Shown here: piece after piece, positions 39,501 through 46,300 of the stretch | Layout: the number at the start of each line of letters is the position of its first letter | Numbering within the stretch: position 1 is the first letter of the stretch | NCBI GenBank assembly: GCA_014706295.1 | Contig: JACSVZ010000011.1 | Span: 7,302,163-7,366,162 of the forward strand | From: Lycocorax pyrrhopterus obiensis | Lineage: Eukaryota; Chordata; Aves; Passeriformes; Paradisaeidae | Direction of reading: 5' to 3' | Length of the DNA: 64,000 bases | Position numbers and translations under genes: made by a program | The notes under the pieces: model-generated | Databases searched by the model: none | What the model saw: only the letters and a program-made list of their open reading frames with translations | What the model was told of the DNA's origin: nothing

Positions 39501-39645
39501 TCTGCAGAGTGACATGACTGCATTCTACAACACCCACCCACTTGGAAAAAAGGGAACGTGCAGCTACTTGAGCAAGGCTGTGATCACTTTGCTGCTGGAA
39601 GGGGAAATGAAATCAACCAACGATGATCCTTGTACCATTAGCTAA
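536..39645 (+). CDS. PHKB: Phosphorylase b kinase regulatory subunit beta, spliced, 5' incomplete
   Basis: PHKB is the beta regulatory subunit of the cytosolic (alpha beta gamma delta)4 phosphorylase kinase. This complex phosphorylates glycogen phosphorylase b in response to calcium and cAMP signalling; beta restrains the gamma catalytic subunit and is itself phosphorylated by PKA. I identified the gene by exon-by-exon similarity to human PHKB as I recall it, from the LFDGIECEF segment to the C-terminus. The 22 exons seen, using one of the two alternative exons, give 2214 bp: 737 residues plus a stop, about two thirds of the roughly 1093-residue human protein. The N-terminal part, including the start codon and most of the glucoamylase-like domain, lies upstream of the window. 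All introns are GT-AG and all phases join without a frameshift, so the gene looks intact. The C-terminal CaaX box (CTIS) is kept. In people, defects cause glycogen storage disease IXb. Confidence 0.97.
594..2473 (+). other. PHKB: PHKB intron
   Basis: AT-rich 1.9 kb intron between two confirmed exons. I see no recognisable repeat, RNA gene or further exon in it. Short open frames are present on both strands but none resembles a protein. Confidence 0.85.
2474..2551 (+). CDS. PHKB: PHKB exon 2 of 22 seen
   Basis: Completes the split Gly codon and encodes [20 protein letters not shown] and then QHTLE, carrying one base over. It matches human [20 protein letters not shown]. The acceptor is GGTTATTTTTAG and the donor GTATTA. 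Confidence 0.95.
2552..4394 (+). other. PHKB: PHKB intron
   Basis: AT-rich 1.8 kb intron ending in acceptor CAACTCCCCAG. No repeat or additional exon was recognised. Confidence 0.85.
4395..4553 (+). CDS. PHKB: PHKB exon 3 of 22 seen
   Basis: Encodes [20 protein letters not shown] and continues to [11 protein letters not shown], matching the human segment [20 protein letters not shown] to GQALYIIAKLL. A Cys (TGC) stands where human has Tyr. The exon is GC-rich against its AT-rich introns, as usual for conserved vertebrate exons. One base is carried over, and the donor is GTGAGAG. Confidence 0.97.
4554..8522 (+). other. PHKB: PHKB intron with a GC-rich patch
   Basis: A 4.0 kb intron. Most is T-rich with a short TG run near 5551-5565. 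Between about 7255 and 7520 it becomes markedly GC-rich and contains a perfect hairpin at 7385-7410. Open frames in this patch do not resemble a known protein and have no clear splice boundaries, so I leave them out. Confidence 0.8.
7385..7410. repeat. Perfect 11-bp inverted repeat with 4-nt loop
   Basis: The left arm CAGAGCTTCTG and right arm CAGAAGCTCTG are exact reverse complements separated by GCAG. Pairing stops outside the arms, where G faces G. It lies in a GC-rich intron patch and would fold identically in RNA from either strand. No function is known. Confidence 0.9.
8523..8617 (+). CDS. PHKB: PHKB exon 4 of 22 seen
   Basis: Completes an Ala codon and encodes [20 protein letters not shown] and then [11 protein letters not shown], against human DELISPKDIDPVQRYVPLKD and QRNVSMRFSNQ. 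It ends in phase 0 with donor CAG|GTAAGC. The preceding intron ends CATTTGCTTTCAG. Confidence 0.97.
9012..9127 (+). mobile_element. CR1 LINE 3' end fragment
   Basis: The segment follows the CR1 3' end: GATGTGGCATTTAGGGACA, then TTCAGTGGTGGGTTTGG, GGTTGGACTGGATGAT, AGGTCCTTTCCAACCTGAAT, closing with the terminal repeat-like GATTCTGTGATTCCATG. It is 5'-truncated, as most CR1 copies are, and is inserted in the sense direction of PHKB. Confidence 0.85.
13070..13086. repeat. Poly-T tract
   Basis: An uninterrupted run of 17 T in an intron. It could be a decayed retroelement tail or a simple slippage tract. Confidence 0.85.
15243..15298 (+). CDS. PHKB: PHKB exon 5 of 22 seen
   Basis: Encodes [18 protein letters not shown] plus the first two bases (CG) of an Arg codon. 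The residues are identical to human. The acceptor is GTCATTATTTTCTAG and the donor CG|GTATGT. Confidence 0.97.
15464..15557 (+). CDS. PHKB: PHKB exon 6 of 22 seen
   Basis: Completes Arg and encodes [20 protein letters not shown] and then [11 protein letters not shown]. It is identical to human up to IQIW and differs slightly after it. It ends in phase 0 with donor AAA|GTAAGG. The intron before it is only 165 bp. Confidence 0.97.
15558..19044 (+). other. PHKB: PHKB intron
   Basis: A 3.5 kb intron. A GC-richer stretch at about 16080-16400 could be an old repeat, but I cannot match it to a family. No additional exon was seen. Confidence 0.8.
19045..19128 (+). CDS. PHKB: PHKB exon 7 of 22 seen
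   Basis: An 84-bp exon of 28 codons encoding [20 protein letters not shown] and then IGCLGTSK, closely matching human. It is phase 0 on both sides, so skipping it would keep the frame. The donor AAAG|GTCGTT is weak at intron positions +3 to +5. The acceptor TTCTTTCTCACAG is good. Confidence 0.94.
19317..19421 (+). CDS. PHKB: PHKB exon 8 of 22 seen
   Basis: Encodes 35 residues, beginning [20 protein letters not shown] and ending [10 protein letters not shown]. Human has CYPIIF and DVFLLIDDIK in the same places. Phase 0 on both sides. The preceding intron is 188 bp with acceptor TTTCTCTCTCAACAG; the donor is AAG|GTATTT. Confidence 0.97.
19422..20229 (+). other. PHKB: PHKB intron
   Basis: An 0.8 kb intron with a GC-richer patch at about 19800-19960. 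No gene or repeat family was recognised in it. Confidence 0.8.
20230..20312 (+). CDS. PHKB: PHKB exon 9 of 22 seen
   Basis: Encodes [20 protein letters not shown] and then LIREDNI, plus two bases of Arg. Human differs only by Leu in PLFLV. The acceptor is TTTCCTGCCCAG and the donor AG|GTAGGG. The following intron is only 79 bp. Confidence 0.97.
20392..20482 (+). CDS. PHKB: PHKB exon 10 of 22 seen
   Basis: Completes Arg and encodes [20 protein letters not shown] and then [10 protein letters not shown], against human [20 protein letters not shown]. It ends in phase 0 with donor CAG|GTAAGA. Confidence 0.97.
20483..22841 (+). other. PHKB: PHKB intron
   Basis: A 2.4 kb AT-rich intron ending ATTTTTCATTTCAG. 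No repeat family or extra exon was recognised. Confidence 0.8.
22842..22903 (+). CDS. PHKB: PHKB exon 11 of 22 seen
   Basis: Encodes [20 protein letters not shown] plus two bases of Glu, matching human [20 protein letters not shown]. The donor is GA|GTAAGG. The next intron is 88 bp. Confidence 0.96.
22992..23154 (+). CDS. PHKB: PHKB exon 12 of 22 seen, phosphorylation-site region
   Basis: Completes Glu and encodes 54 residues, from [20 protein letters not shown] through [19 protein letters not shown] to [10 protein letters not shown]. Human has KHSKVKRQSSTPSAPELGQQ here, which carries a known PKA site near residue 700. This copy reads RRQPST: the first of the two human serines is Pro (CCT at 23056-23058). 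It ends in phase 0 with donor AAT|GTAAGA. Confidence 0.96.
23155..23961 (+). other. PHKB: PHKB intron
   Basis: An 0.8 kb intron ending TGTTTTTTATTTAAG. Open frames over this stretch are not PHKB-like and I see no separate gene. Confidence 0.8.
23962..24043 (+). CDS. PHKB: PHKB exon 13 of 22 seen
   Basis: Encodes [20 protein letters not shown] and then PNFITKE plus one base of Gly. Human has DCSCLASQAILLGILLKREG. The donor is G|GTAAGA. Confidence 0.96.
24044..25858 (+). other. PHKB: PHKB intron with a CR1 copy
   Basis: A 1.8 kb intron containing a minus-strand CR1 fragment at about 24762-24985. It ends in a long pyrimidine tract and acceptor AAATGCCTTTAG. Confidence 0.8.
24762..24985 (-). 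mobile_element. CR1 LINE fragment, antisense to PHKB
   Basis: Read on the + strand it starts TCATAGAAT, the reverse complement of the CR1 3' end. It continues with GAGTTGGAAGGGACCCACAA, then GACACCCCAACC and later GTGGTGCCCAAAACTGCACA. The order matches an inverted CR1 3' region, diverged and 5'-truncated. Confidence 0.85.
25859..25916 (+). CDS. PHKB: PHKB exon 14 of 22 seen, constant exon before the alternative pair
   Basis: Completes Gly and encodes [18 protein letters not shown] plus TG, the first two bases of a Trp codon. Human reads TVSDHIERVYRRAGSQKL. I place the donor at TG|GTTTGT because only this boundary joins in frame to both alternative exons, each of which starts with G and completes TGG (Trp). 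The donor is weak at positions +3 and +4. Confidence 0.9.
25917..26698 (+). other. PHKB: PHKB intron before the first alternative exon
   Basis: A 782-bp intron. It has one TGCATG hexamer at 26049-26054, the motif bound by RBFOX splicing factors, about 130 nt after exon 14. The acceptor context TGTGACACACATATAG is purine-rich and weak, though a CATTTCTCTTCCATG pyrimidine stretch lies about 30-40 nt upstream. Confidence 0.75.
26699..26789 (+). CDS. PHKB: PHKB alternative exon A (human exon 26 counterpart)
   Basis: A 91-bp exon that starts with the G completing Trp and encodes [20 protein letters not shown] and then [10 protein letters not shown]. It matches the canonical human segment AVRYGAAFTQKFSSSIAPH to FLVHGKQ. 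It is mutually exclusive with the exon at 27658-27748, which has the same length and phases. Thirteen of 30 aligned residues are shared between the two, consistent with an old tandem exon duplication. The donor is CAG|GTAAAG. Confidence 0.94.
26790..27657 (+). other. PHKB: Intron between the two alternative exons
   Basis: 868 bp, long enough that simple steric blocking of splicing is not needed to explain exclusivity. The pyrimidine tract before the second exon, CTGTTTTCTGCCCTCAG, is strong. No repeat was seen. Confidence 0.8.
27658..27748 (+). CDS. PHKB: PHKB alternative exon B (human exon 27 counterpart)
   Basis: A 91-bp exon encoding, after the G that completes Trp, [20 protein letters not shown] and then [10 protein letters not shown]. 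It matches the alternative human isoform segment VVRRAASLLSKVVDSLAPS. The phases are identical to alternative exon A. If it were spliced directly after exon A, the frame would shift and hit TAA at 27691-27693. The donor is CAG|GTAAGT, stronger than that of exon A. Confidence 0.94.
27749..29338 (+). other. PHKB: PHKB intron with a CR1 copy
   Basis: A 1.6 kb intron containing a plus-strand CR1 copy at about 28030-28350. The remainder is AT-rich without recognised features. The acceptor is TTTTCACTGTACCGCAG. Confidence 0.8.
28030..28350 (+). mobile_element. CR1 LINE 3' fragment
   Basis: It shows CR1 3' landmarks in order: GAGCTGGAGAGGGACTTTTG, AAGGGCACGTAGAAACAGGA, AGATTAGATCTTAGGAAGAA, GTGAGGGTGGTGAGGGC, CCCCATCCCTGGGAGTGTTC, then GATGACCTTTAAGGTCCCTT and TCTATGATTTTAT. 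A stretch between AAGGCCAGGTTAAACG and the final GATGACC is shorter than usual, suggesting an internal deletion. Confidence 0.9.
29339..29541 (+). CDS. PHKB: PHKB exon 17 of 22 seen
   Basis: Encodes 67 residues, from [20 protein letters not shown] through [20 protein letters not shown] to [11 protein letters not shown], plus two bases of Gly. It follows human closely. The first bases, G-TGA, mean that skipping both alternative exons gives TGG then TGA, an immediate stop. The donor is GG|GTCAGT. Confidence 0.97.
29542..31667 (+). other. PHKB: PHKB intron
   Basis: A 2.1 kb intron, AT-rich, ending TTCCTCCCCTTACGTAG. No gene, repeat family or extra exon was recognised. Confidence 0.8.
31668..31802 (+). 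CDS. PHKB: PHKB exon 18 of 22 seen
   Basis: Completes Gly and encodes [40 protein letters not shown] and QQPG, plus AG of Arg. Human has [20 protein letters not shown]. The donor is AG|GTAACG. Confidence 0.97.
31803..35172 (+). other. PHKB: PHKB intron
   Basis: A 3.4 kb intron with an 18-base T tract at 33110-33127. From about 34980 it becomes GC-rich up to the exon at 35173. An open frame runs across that acceptor, but the human protein joins at the splice site, so I treat the upstream part as intron. Confidence 0.8.
33110..33127. repeat. Poly-T tract
   Basis: A run of about 18 T followed by further T-rich sequence within an intron. Simple slippage or a decayed retroelement tail are both possible. 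Confidence 0.8.
35173..35302 (+). CDS. PHKB: PHKB exon 19 of 22 seen
   Basis: Completes Arg and encodes [40 protein letters not shown] and LPQ. Human has [20 protein letters not shown]. It ends in phase 0 with donor CAG|GTAAAC. The coding exon is GC-rich. Confidence 0.97.
35303..35674 (+). other. PHKB: PHKB intron
   Basis: A 372-bp AT-rich intron ending TTACTTGTTTTTCAG. I see nothing else in it. Confidence 0.85.
35675..35782 (+). CDS. PHKB: PHKB exon 20 of 22 seen
   Basis: Encodes [36 protein letters not shown], against human with [18 protein letters not shown]. 108 bp, phase 0 on both sides. The donor is GAG|GTCTGT. Confidence 0.97.
35783..37124 (+). other. PHKB: PHKB intron
   Basis: A 1.3 kb intron ending CTTTTTCTGCCTTCTAG. 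No exon or repeat family was recognised in it. Confidence 0.8.
37125..37265 (+). CDS. PHKB: PHKB exon 21 of 22 seen
   Basis: Encodes [40 protein letters not shown] and PKGAENQ. Human has [20 protein letters not shown], then a diverged end. 141 bp, phase 0 on both sides. The donor is CAA|GTGAGT. The last seven residues are the least conserved part. Confidence 0.96.
37266..39507 (+). other. PHKB: PHKB last intron
   Basis: A 2.2 kb AT-rich intron ending CCTTTCCCTCTCTGCAG. Nothing else was recognised in it. Confidence 0.8.
39508..39645 (+). CDS. PHKB: PHKB terminal coding exon
   Basis: Encodes [40 protein letters not shown] and PCTIS, then TAA at 39643-39645. Human ends NNDDPCLIS. The final Cys-Thr-Ile-Ser is a CaaX box. 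In mammals the alpha and beta subunits are reported to be farnesylated on this Cys, which favours glycogen-particle or membrane association. Confidence 0.97.
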   Translation, partial: SDMTAFYNTHPLGKKGTCSYLSKAVITLLLEGEMKSTNDDPCTIS

Positions 39646-40310
39646 AGCTTGGCACACAACACAGGAATTGTTGCTTTACTTAGTGTTCTATGTCTTTTTC
39701 AAGCATATTTTAAGGCACTGTTTAGAAGGGGAACCCTGGCTAGTGACACAAATGCACCCTACCCTTTGCTGAAAAAAGTGCCATTAAAGATACCAAGTGC
39801 CACCAGATTTTTTCTTTTCTCAACTATGCAGCATGAAACTGAGCACATGAAGTTAGGCCTATGGTATTTAAGTTGAATGGGAATGCATTTATGATCTTAA
39901 ATTATGCATTTACTGTAGCTGGTAAATTCAAGGGAATGGCAGTATGAGATTTTGTCTTTATACCTCTATTTATTTATAATTGCAAACAAGTAGAAGATGA
40001 ATTAATATGCATACCAATCAGTGTGGAAATACAAAAACTGGATTATTTTCTTACTACTCTACAAACAAATTGGAGGGGAAGTATTTGTTATTCTCTTAAG
40101 GTTTTCTTTATCAGTTCAAGTGACAGCATTCATTTAATGTGTTGGGTTTTTTTAATTTACCAGTTGGTAACTTGATATACAGGTTTCATCCTAATAGAGC
40201 AACTTTTTATCTCTAGCAATACACATCACTGTATCTTCCCAGTTGTTATTTAAACCTCTATAAGTTAACAAGGGAAATGTATGGTAACACAATAAAAGTT
40301 TGTTTTTAAA
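39646..40310 (+). other. PHKB: PHKB 3' untranslated region, proximal form
   Basis: AT-rich non-coding sequence after the stop, running to the first canonical poly(A) signal. The extent is inferred; longer forms could use the signals near 40476 and 40594. Confidence 0.65.
40291..40296 (+). terminator. PHKB: Poly(A) signal AATAAA
   Basis: The first canonical AATAAA after the PHKB stop, followed by AGTTTGTTTTT, a GT-rich downstream-type element. Two more AATAAA lie at 40476-40481 and 40594-40599. Confidence 0.65.
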
Positions 40311-43300
40311 AATTAAAATCAATGAAGAAATAACTTTGTATTACATATGTTATCATGGCTTAAAGAATTCAAGATACACTTATTTATCTCCTAAATGTGT
40401 GAAAACACTATATGCTCTATGCTTTATTTTGGTGAAAATCATAAAAAGCAAATGCTTGTAAAAAAATCCCCTGGCAATAAAAATACTTTAAGTGACATGC
40501 CAAGAGACTCCTGTTGACTTTAATGGCAACCTTTGACCTGCTACTGCAACCACCTTGAATCACTGAAGTGCCTCTTTTAGCAGCACAAAACATAATAAAG
40601 CTCTAGAACAGGTCCTTTAACGTTTTGCTAATTAAGCTGATAGTGAGGAGATGCAGCTCAGCTGTGACTGATTTGTTGCCATGCTGATGTCAAAGGCAGG
40701 TGCTGTTAGAGGGCAAAGCCAGTGGTCCTGCTGCTCCCCTTGCTGTAACACATTTATCTTTGCAAGCAGAGTGGGGAGGTGGCAGGGGGACAGGGACACC
40801 TTTTAAATTGTAGCTTTATAAAAACATTTTTCCTGTGCTATTAGAAAAAGGGGAAATACCAACCTCCAGTGTCAACTCCTGATGTAAATACACATAACCC
40901 CATCCCCCTCTCCACCCCCCAAACTCAGTCACTTTCAATTTTACCAAAACCATTGTCTTCACACTGGATTCCTGTGCCACTTAATAGGTGTTATGTTCCC
41001 AGTGCACCAGACATTTCAGACTGCCCTAGTCCTCAGGAGAATTCAGGAGGGAAGAAGCTGACACAGGCAGTTCAAGGCTTTCTTGGCATTTTTGCTGTTG
41101 GCTTTTTTACTTTCCTCCACATGAATTTTCAGTCTTATTATCTTACAAATCAGTCTGTGTGAGTGATACAGACCAGATTCAGAAAAAAAAATGCACAACC
41201 AGGTTAATAATAAATCAGTCTCTGAGAAATCCTCTTCATTACTTTCTAATCCACCACAGCAGAAAATGTACTAAAAGATGCAGATCTGAACAGGCTTTTT
41301 TTGGCTCAGTCCTGGAGCAGGGCACGTGATGGTATCACAGCACTGATGGGGCATTTTTCTGAGCAACGTTTTCTCATCAAGGTCCATCAGCAAGCAGTGT
41401 CAGATAACAGCAGCTTTAGGATTACTGTCATAATACCATTCTGCTTTCGTAATTTAGGTCTCCTATTTTTTGTTTTCTCTGCTATTTAAAATACTTCCTT
41501 AAGCCTTATACATTGAGTTCATGCCATGAAAATAAATTCCTTAAGAAATGGTTATCATTCACAATCACTGTTATTTCATGTTTCTGTACCTTCTGCAGTT
41601 TTCAAGAAGGTTTACCTGCTTGGCCAATGGCATTTTTAAGACTGAAAATTATCCTTCCGTAAAAATTCCTTTCTGCTACATGGGTGTTACAATACTAATA
41701 TCACTGGAGGTGGAAGACATAGTTAATAAAAAAAAATCAATACAGTCAGAGCATATACCTAGAAGGGACTTTTTATGTAGTTGGTAAGAGGAAAAAAAAT
41801 AAATGTACCAAAGGAAGTAGGAGTGGTGGGGCAATCTGATGCTTAAAACATAAATTAAGAAAATCCTAGGATGCAATTAATTCCACTGAAGCCTGTATAT
41901 CTCATCTCAAAAATCAATCAAAAAAATGGCTTGATTGAATTTTTAGATAATTACTATCCACAAACCCCCTGCCAAATATATTCTGTTCTCCAGAAGCGTG
42001 ACCGTCTTTTAAGCTAATGAACTAAGCCTTGCAGCATGGGAAGAGAAAATTAAATGAGCAAGAAAATCTTTGCTGTGCTATAAACACAAAATGCAACACT
42101 GTTGGAAAACACTGCTGAGAGCCCAAAGGAAAGGTGCAGGGTTCTATCCACTGTCCATACCTACCTCTGCTCTTCTCACTCAGTTCGAGTCATGGGTTGT
42201 GTGTGTGAGTATGGGGAGAAGGTAAAAAGGAAACTCAGCTCGGGTCTTAACTAGAGAGAACTTAAAGGATTTCCCCTTTGTGTTTGTTTTGTGGGACTGG
42301 AATAAGGAAGTTGCATTCTTTTTGTTTACCCATGTAGCACTCTGACATTAGGAACTATAAAGGGTATTTTCTCCACCAGGACATGCTTTTCCTTTTGCAC
42401 ATTAGCAGGAGCTGGAACAAAAACAAATGCAGAAAAAAAACAGCTATAAGGAACAAAAGTCTACATGTGGTGGGTCTTTCCTGAATCCTAAAAGGCTCAC
42501 AAGGGTTCCTTCTGTAACCTTCCATAACAGTGCATGTTTCTGACAAGGGAAGGGGAAAGAGCAATTAAACAACTCCCCTCTTCACCTAAATACATACAGG
42601 ATAATTGCTACTTTTTTTCAGATCAGGTCAAAAATTAATCAGCCTTTGTGGCATTTTGTGTTGGTGGCACCCCTGTTTACATGACCAAAGTAATTCTTGC
42701 CTGAGCTGGCACAAACCTTTTTGCAGCCCACCCTCAAAGCTGTAGCTTTATAATGCTGTGCTTTTGCACCAGATTGTTACATGGCATTAAAGACTAGAGC
42801 CAGTAGTTTCAACATTAATGCTTTATAATGACTGCTGATGCTCTCACAGAAGATGGAATGACACCTCCATGAAGAAAGAAATACCACTTTGGCATAATGT
42901 AAGCAATCTTTCCCTTTTCACTGCACTCATAAACAAGTTACTCTGTAGATAAACCTCAGGGGAGACTTGGTCTGTGCTGCAAACCCTGTTGTAGGCTTCA
43001 ACCCAAAGCCAGAACTCCATCCCCAGTCTTCTCCTGAAAAGAGCTTTTGCAGAGGATTTTGTCATCAGTACAAAGGCCTCCACAGAAAATAGGCTCAGCG
43101 TAAGGGCAGCAAAAAACCCCACTAAGGCGTCATTGCAGGACTTGAGTCTTCTTCCATTTCTTGTTCAAAACTGACACAGTTAATGTGTAGGAAATTATTT
43201 GTATCCTATTCATACAGAACCTTCATAGGTACAGAATAAGAACGTCGACTTCTACTGGACTTGTAGAAAAACAATTCCTGTGTTCATTCCACTGACAAGA

Positions 43301-46300
43301 TGTGGAACATTTGATTTGCATCTCAGTCAGGGATCTATTAAGGCAGTAAGATTAATTTACTCAGAGCTTCCTACCAGATGAACTTAAATCAATTTAAGAT
43401 TGCTGAAAAACAGATCTTGTACAGAAAGATGACTCAAATACAATCTCACTGACAAATCACTTTCAATGGAAAATTTCAACACAAAACACACTTCAGTATT
43501 CAAAACTTTCTCTGAAGTCTACAGTGGTTTTGATCAAAGAGTCAAGTAAAAACTGATACAATTCTTACAAAGTTTGGCCCCTAGAACCAGTATAGTTTTG
43601 GGATAGAAAAAGGTGAAAGCAGTAGAGAGAGCTTTATTTTAGATCTTCCCTTAGAAGAGCCCTGGTAACACAGACTCAATTAGGACTGCTCATGAATAAA
43701 GCCATGCCTGTATTAAAGTACTAACTAGACCCCGACTTTCCTAGAACTGCTCTTTAATGCAGAAATCCACAACAGACTATTCATGGTAATATTTTAAAAT
43801 ATCACATTTTACTTATTTCTGGTAAAAAAACTTCTGCCATGAAGTTACAACAAATACACAAGCTTTACTACAGTACAACTAAAATATTTTTATTAAAAAT
43901 GCACCCTCGCACCATGCCAGCAAGTGGGGCTATTTTTGGATAGGATTTTCAGATACATTCACTTGAACTGTGGGATGCTGCTCTCTGCTACACCAATAGT
44001 AAAGTTTCCCTCAGTGTCTGAGTCAATAATGAACAATTTCCCAGGTGTTACCCATATTCTTTTTCCCCTGAGGCTGCCACTGATTTCTCTTGTGACACCA
44101 GTCACTCCTCTCTGCTGCTTGCTCCATCCAGCTGTTCCAAAGGTTACAGCATTATGTGTTCGAGGCTGTCAGCTCAAATTTTTAGTTTGTTAAATAACAG
44201 TTTACAGTGGGATATGAAACAAAAGATTACTTTAGAAGATTCACCATGTCTTTTACATAATCTTACAGAAAATTTCCAATATCCAAGCCTGCAGACTGGG
44301 AACTGGCCTGTGAAGTTTTGTACTGACAAACTTCAATAACATTTTAGAACAGAACTCAGCAGCTGTCTGGCATTAGCCCTCCAGTTTCCATGGATACAAC
44401 AATTAGATCAGCACAAACAAAGCAGCTGAAATTTTCAAATGAATCGTATTTTAAATCACCCTCACACAAAAATCCTGGTGACAATAGGCATGTTAGAAAT
44501 ACTGACATTTTTTAGTTGAAAGCCCACCCACAGAGGCAACACTGTTAAAATAAAGGTTGTACAAGAAAATAAATCCAACATTTTACCTTTTCATTTTAGA
44601 TAACGAAGACTATATGGAGAAGGAAAGACTGTTACTAATATTTACTGGAAAATGATTTCCAGTTGCATTTTTCTTTGGCAATACGAACAAAATTTAGAAA
44701 GCAGCTCACCTTCTTTGTGGGGGGCGGAAAAATCAACCCAAAACAACAAGACCAACAGAGAAGGTATATGTGCTTTTAGGTGAACTGCAACAGGTGCTTT
44801 GCAAATATATCCACTTGTTCATGGTGATCCCAAAATATGATACTCACAGACACAAATTCTGAACCAAGCTAAAAAAAATTATTAAACTCACTGGAAATAC
44901 TTAATACACCGAAGCAAGTAATAGGAATATGCAATGACTGCAAGCAGGTAACTTCTAAAGATAGAAGGCTGCATGAAAATCTCAAAACAAGAATAATCTT
45001 GGGTAATCAAGACAGAGTTTGTCACAAGATTTGCCACCTTTGGTGTCTAAGAAGTCTCATTTTAAACATCCACCGTGCTTTCTGTATAATTGTGTAAGCA
45101 AATCTGATGCCTTCTGTTTCTAGCGAGGAAACAAGCTAAAAATTTCAACCTTCTCAAAGATGGAGGAAAACATGACTAAATGCAAGGAAGCAAACTTCAG
45201 ATTCCCTTCTCATCAGGCACTATTTTTACAGACATAAATAAATACACAAGGCTTGCCAGGAGAGATTTCTCTGTTGATTTCTTCTATAATTTATTTTGAA
45301 CCACAAACAACTTCCTCTTACAGATTTGATATTAATTATTAAATTCTATGAGAAGAGCTGTTATGCTAAGATCCTTTATGGGTGTTACTAATTCTTTCAT
45401 GATTTAAAAATGTTTGTAACTCAGAAATGCAAAGCCTATATCCATTAAGCAGCCAAAACCAAGGTTGTAATGATCTCTTTAAACTGTAATATACTGTGAA
45501 TATTAATTACATTTTGTTGTTATTCCATTAAATAACTTTTCTATACTAGTGGTTTCAGATTTCTCTGAGTTTTCCCAATTGAAGGGCTAGCAACACTTAA
45601 ACTAACCACCCTTTCAGCATGTTCTACCCTCAGACACTTTGTACAAATTCCACAAAACCCACTGGATTCTTTGATGGGCAAACAGGCAACATATACTGCA
45701 CCAGAGAGCACACAGTAAACTGACTGTGGCAGAACTGAGTTTTAAGTGAGTCTCACAGCATGCAAATTTAAAGACTGAATGTCTCATACTAAATTAAGAG
45801 ACAAATTAGATTTATAAGTTATGCCAGACTCAGATATCATAGAGAGGTAACTGAATATTGATGCAAACCAAGCCTTTCTAATTGTTATTCTGAGTCACCA
45901 GAGAGAGCAGTGACAGGACTGGCACAGTTCCCCTCTGTTCCCAGTCTCCAGCCCTGCACGTGCACCAGTCCAGGGCACACAGCACGCCCTGGAGACAGCA
46001 GGAGGAGGGAGCAGCTAAAAACATCCTGCACCTGGCTCACTTTTCCTCTGGGGTCTTAGAACTAAGAAGGCAGCTGCACAAAACAGCTCCAGTTCAAAAG
46101 ATTTTTCTTCCTCCTTTTCTCAGACCTCAAGGTACAATTAGTTACTATTGCAAACCTGGTGCGTGGGCATGTTTTTGTGCCCACCACCCCATTCCATAAA
46201 GATTTCCACCCAAATCTCTGCTGACTGCACCAAAATTTTCTACTAGGCATGACCAGCAGCCTATCCCAAATCCAAACAAAGTTACATTAAACCAAAATGA

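Noticed and set aside
42844..43122. 92-codon minus-strand frame and similar frames between 41 and 57 kb
   Set aside because: I looked for ABC-transporter (ABCC11/12), Lon protease (LONP2) and SIAH1 motifs expected from the human gene order and saw none. The frames look random.
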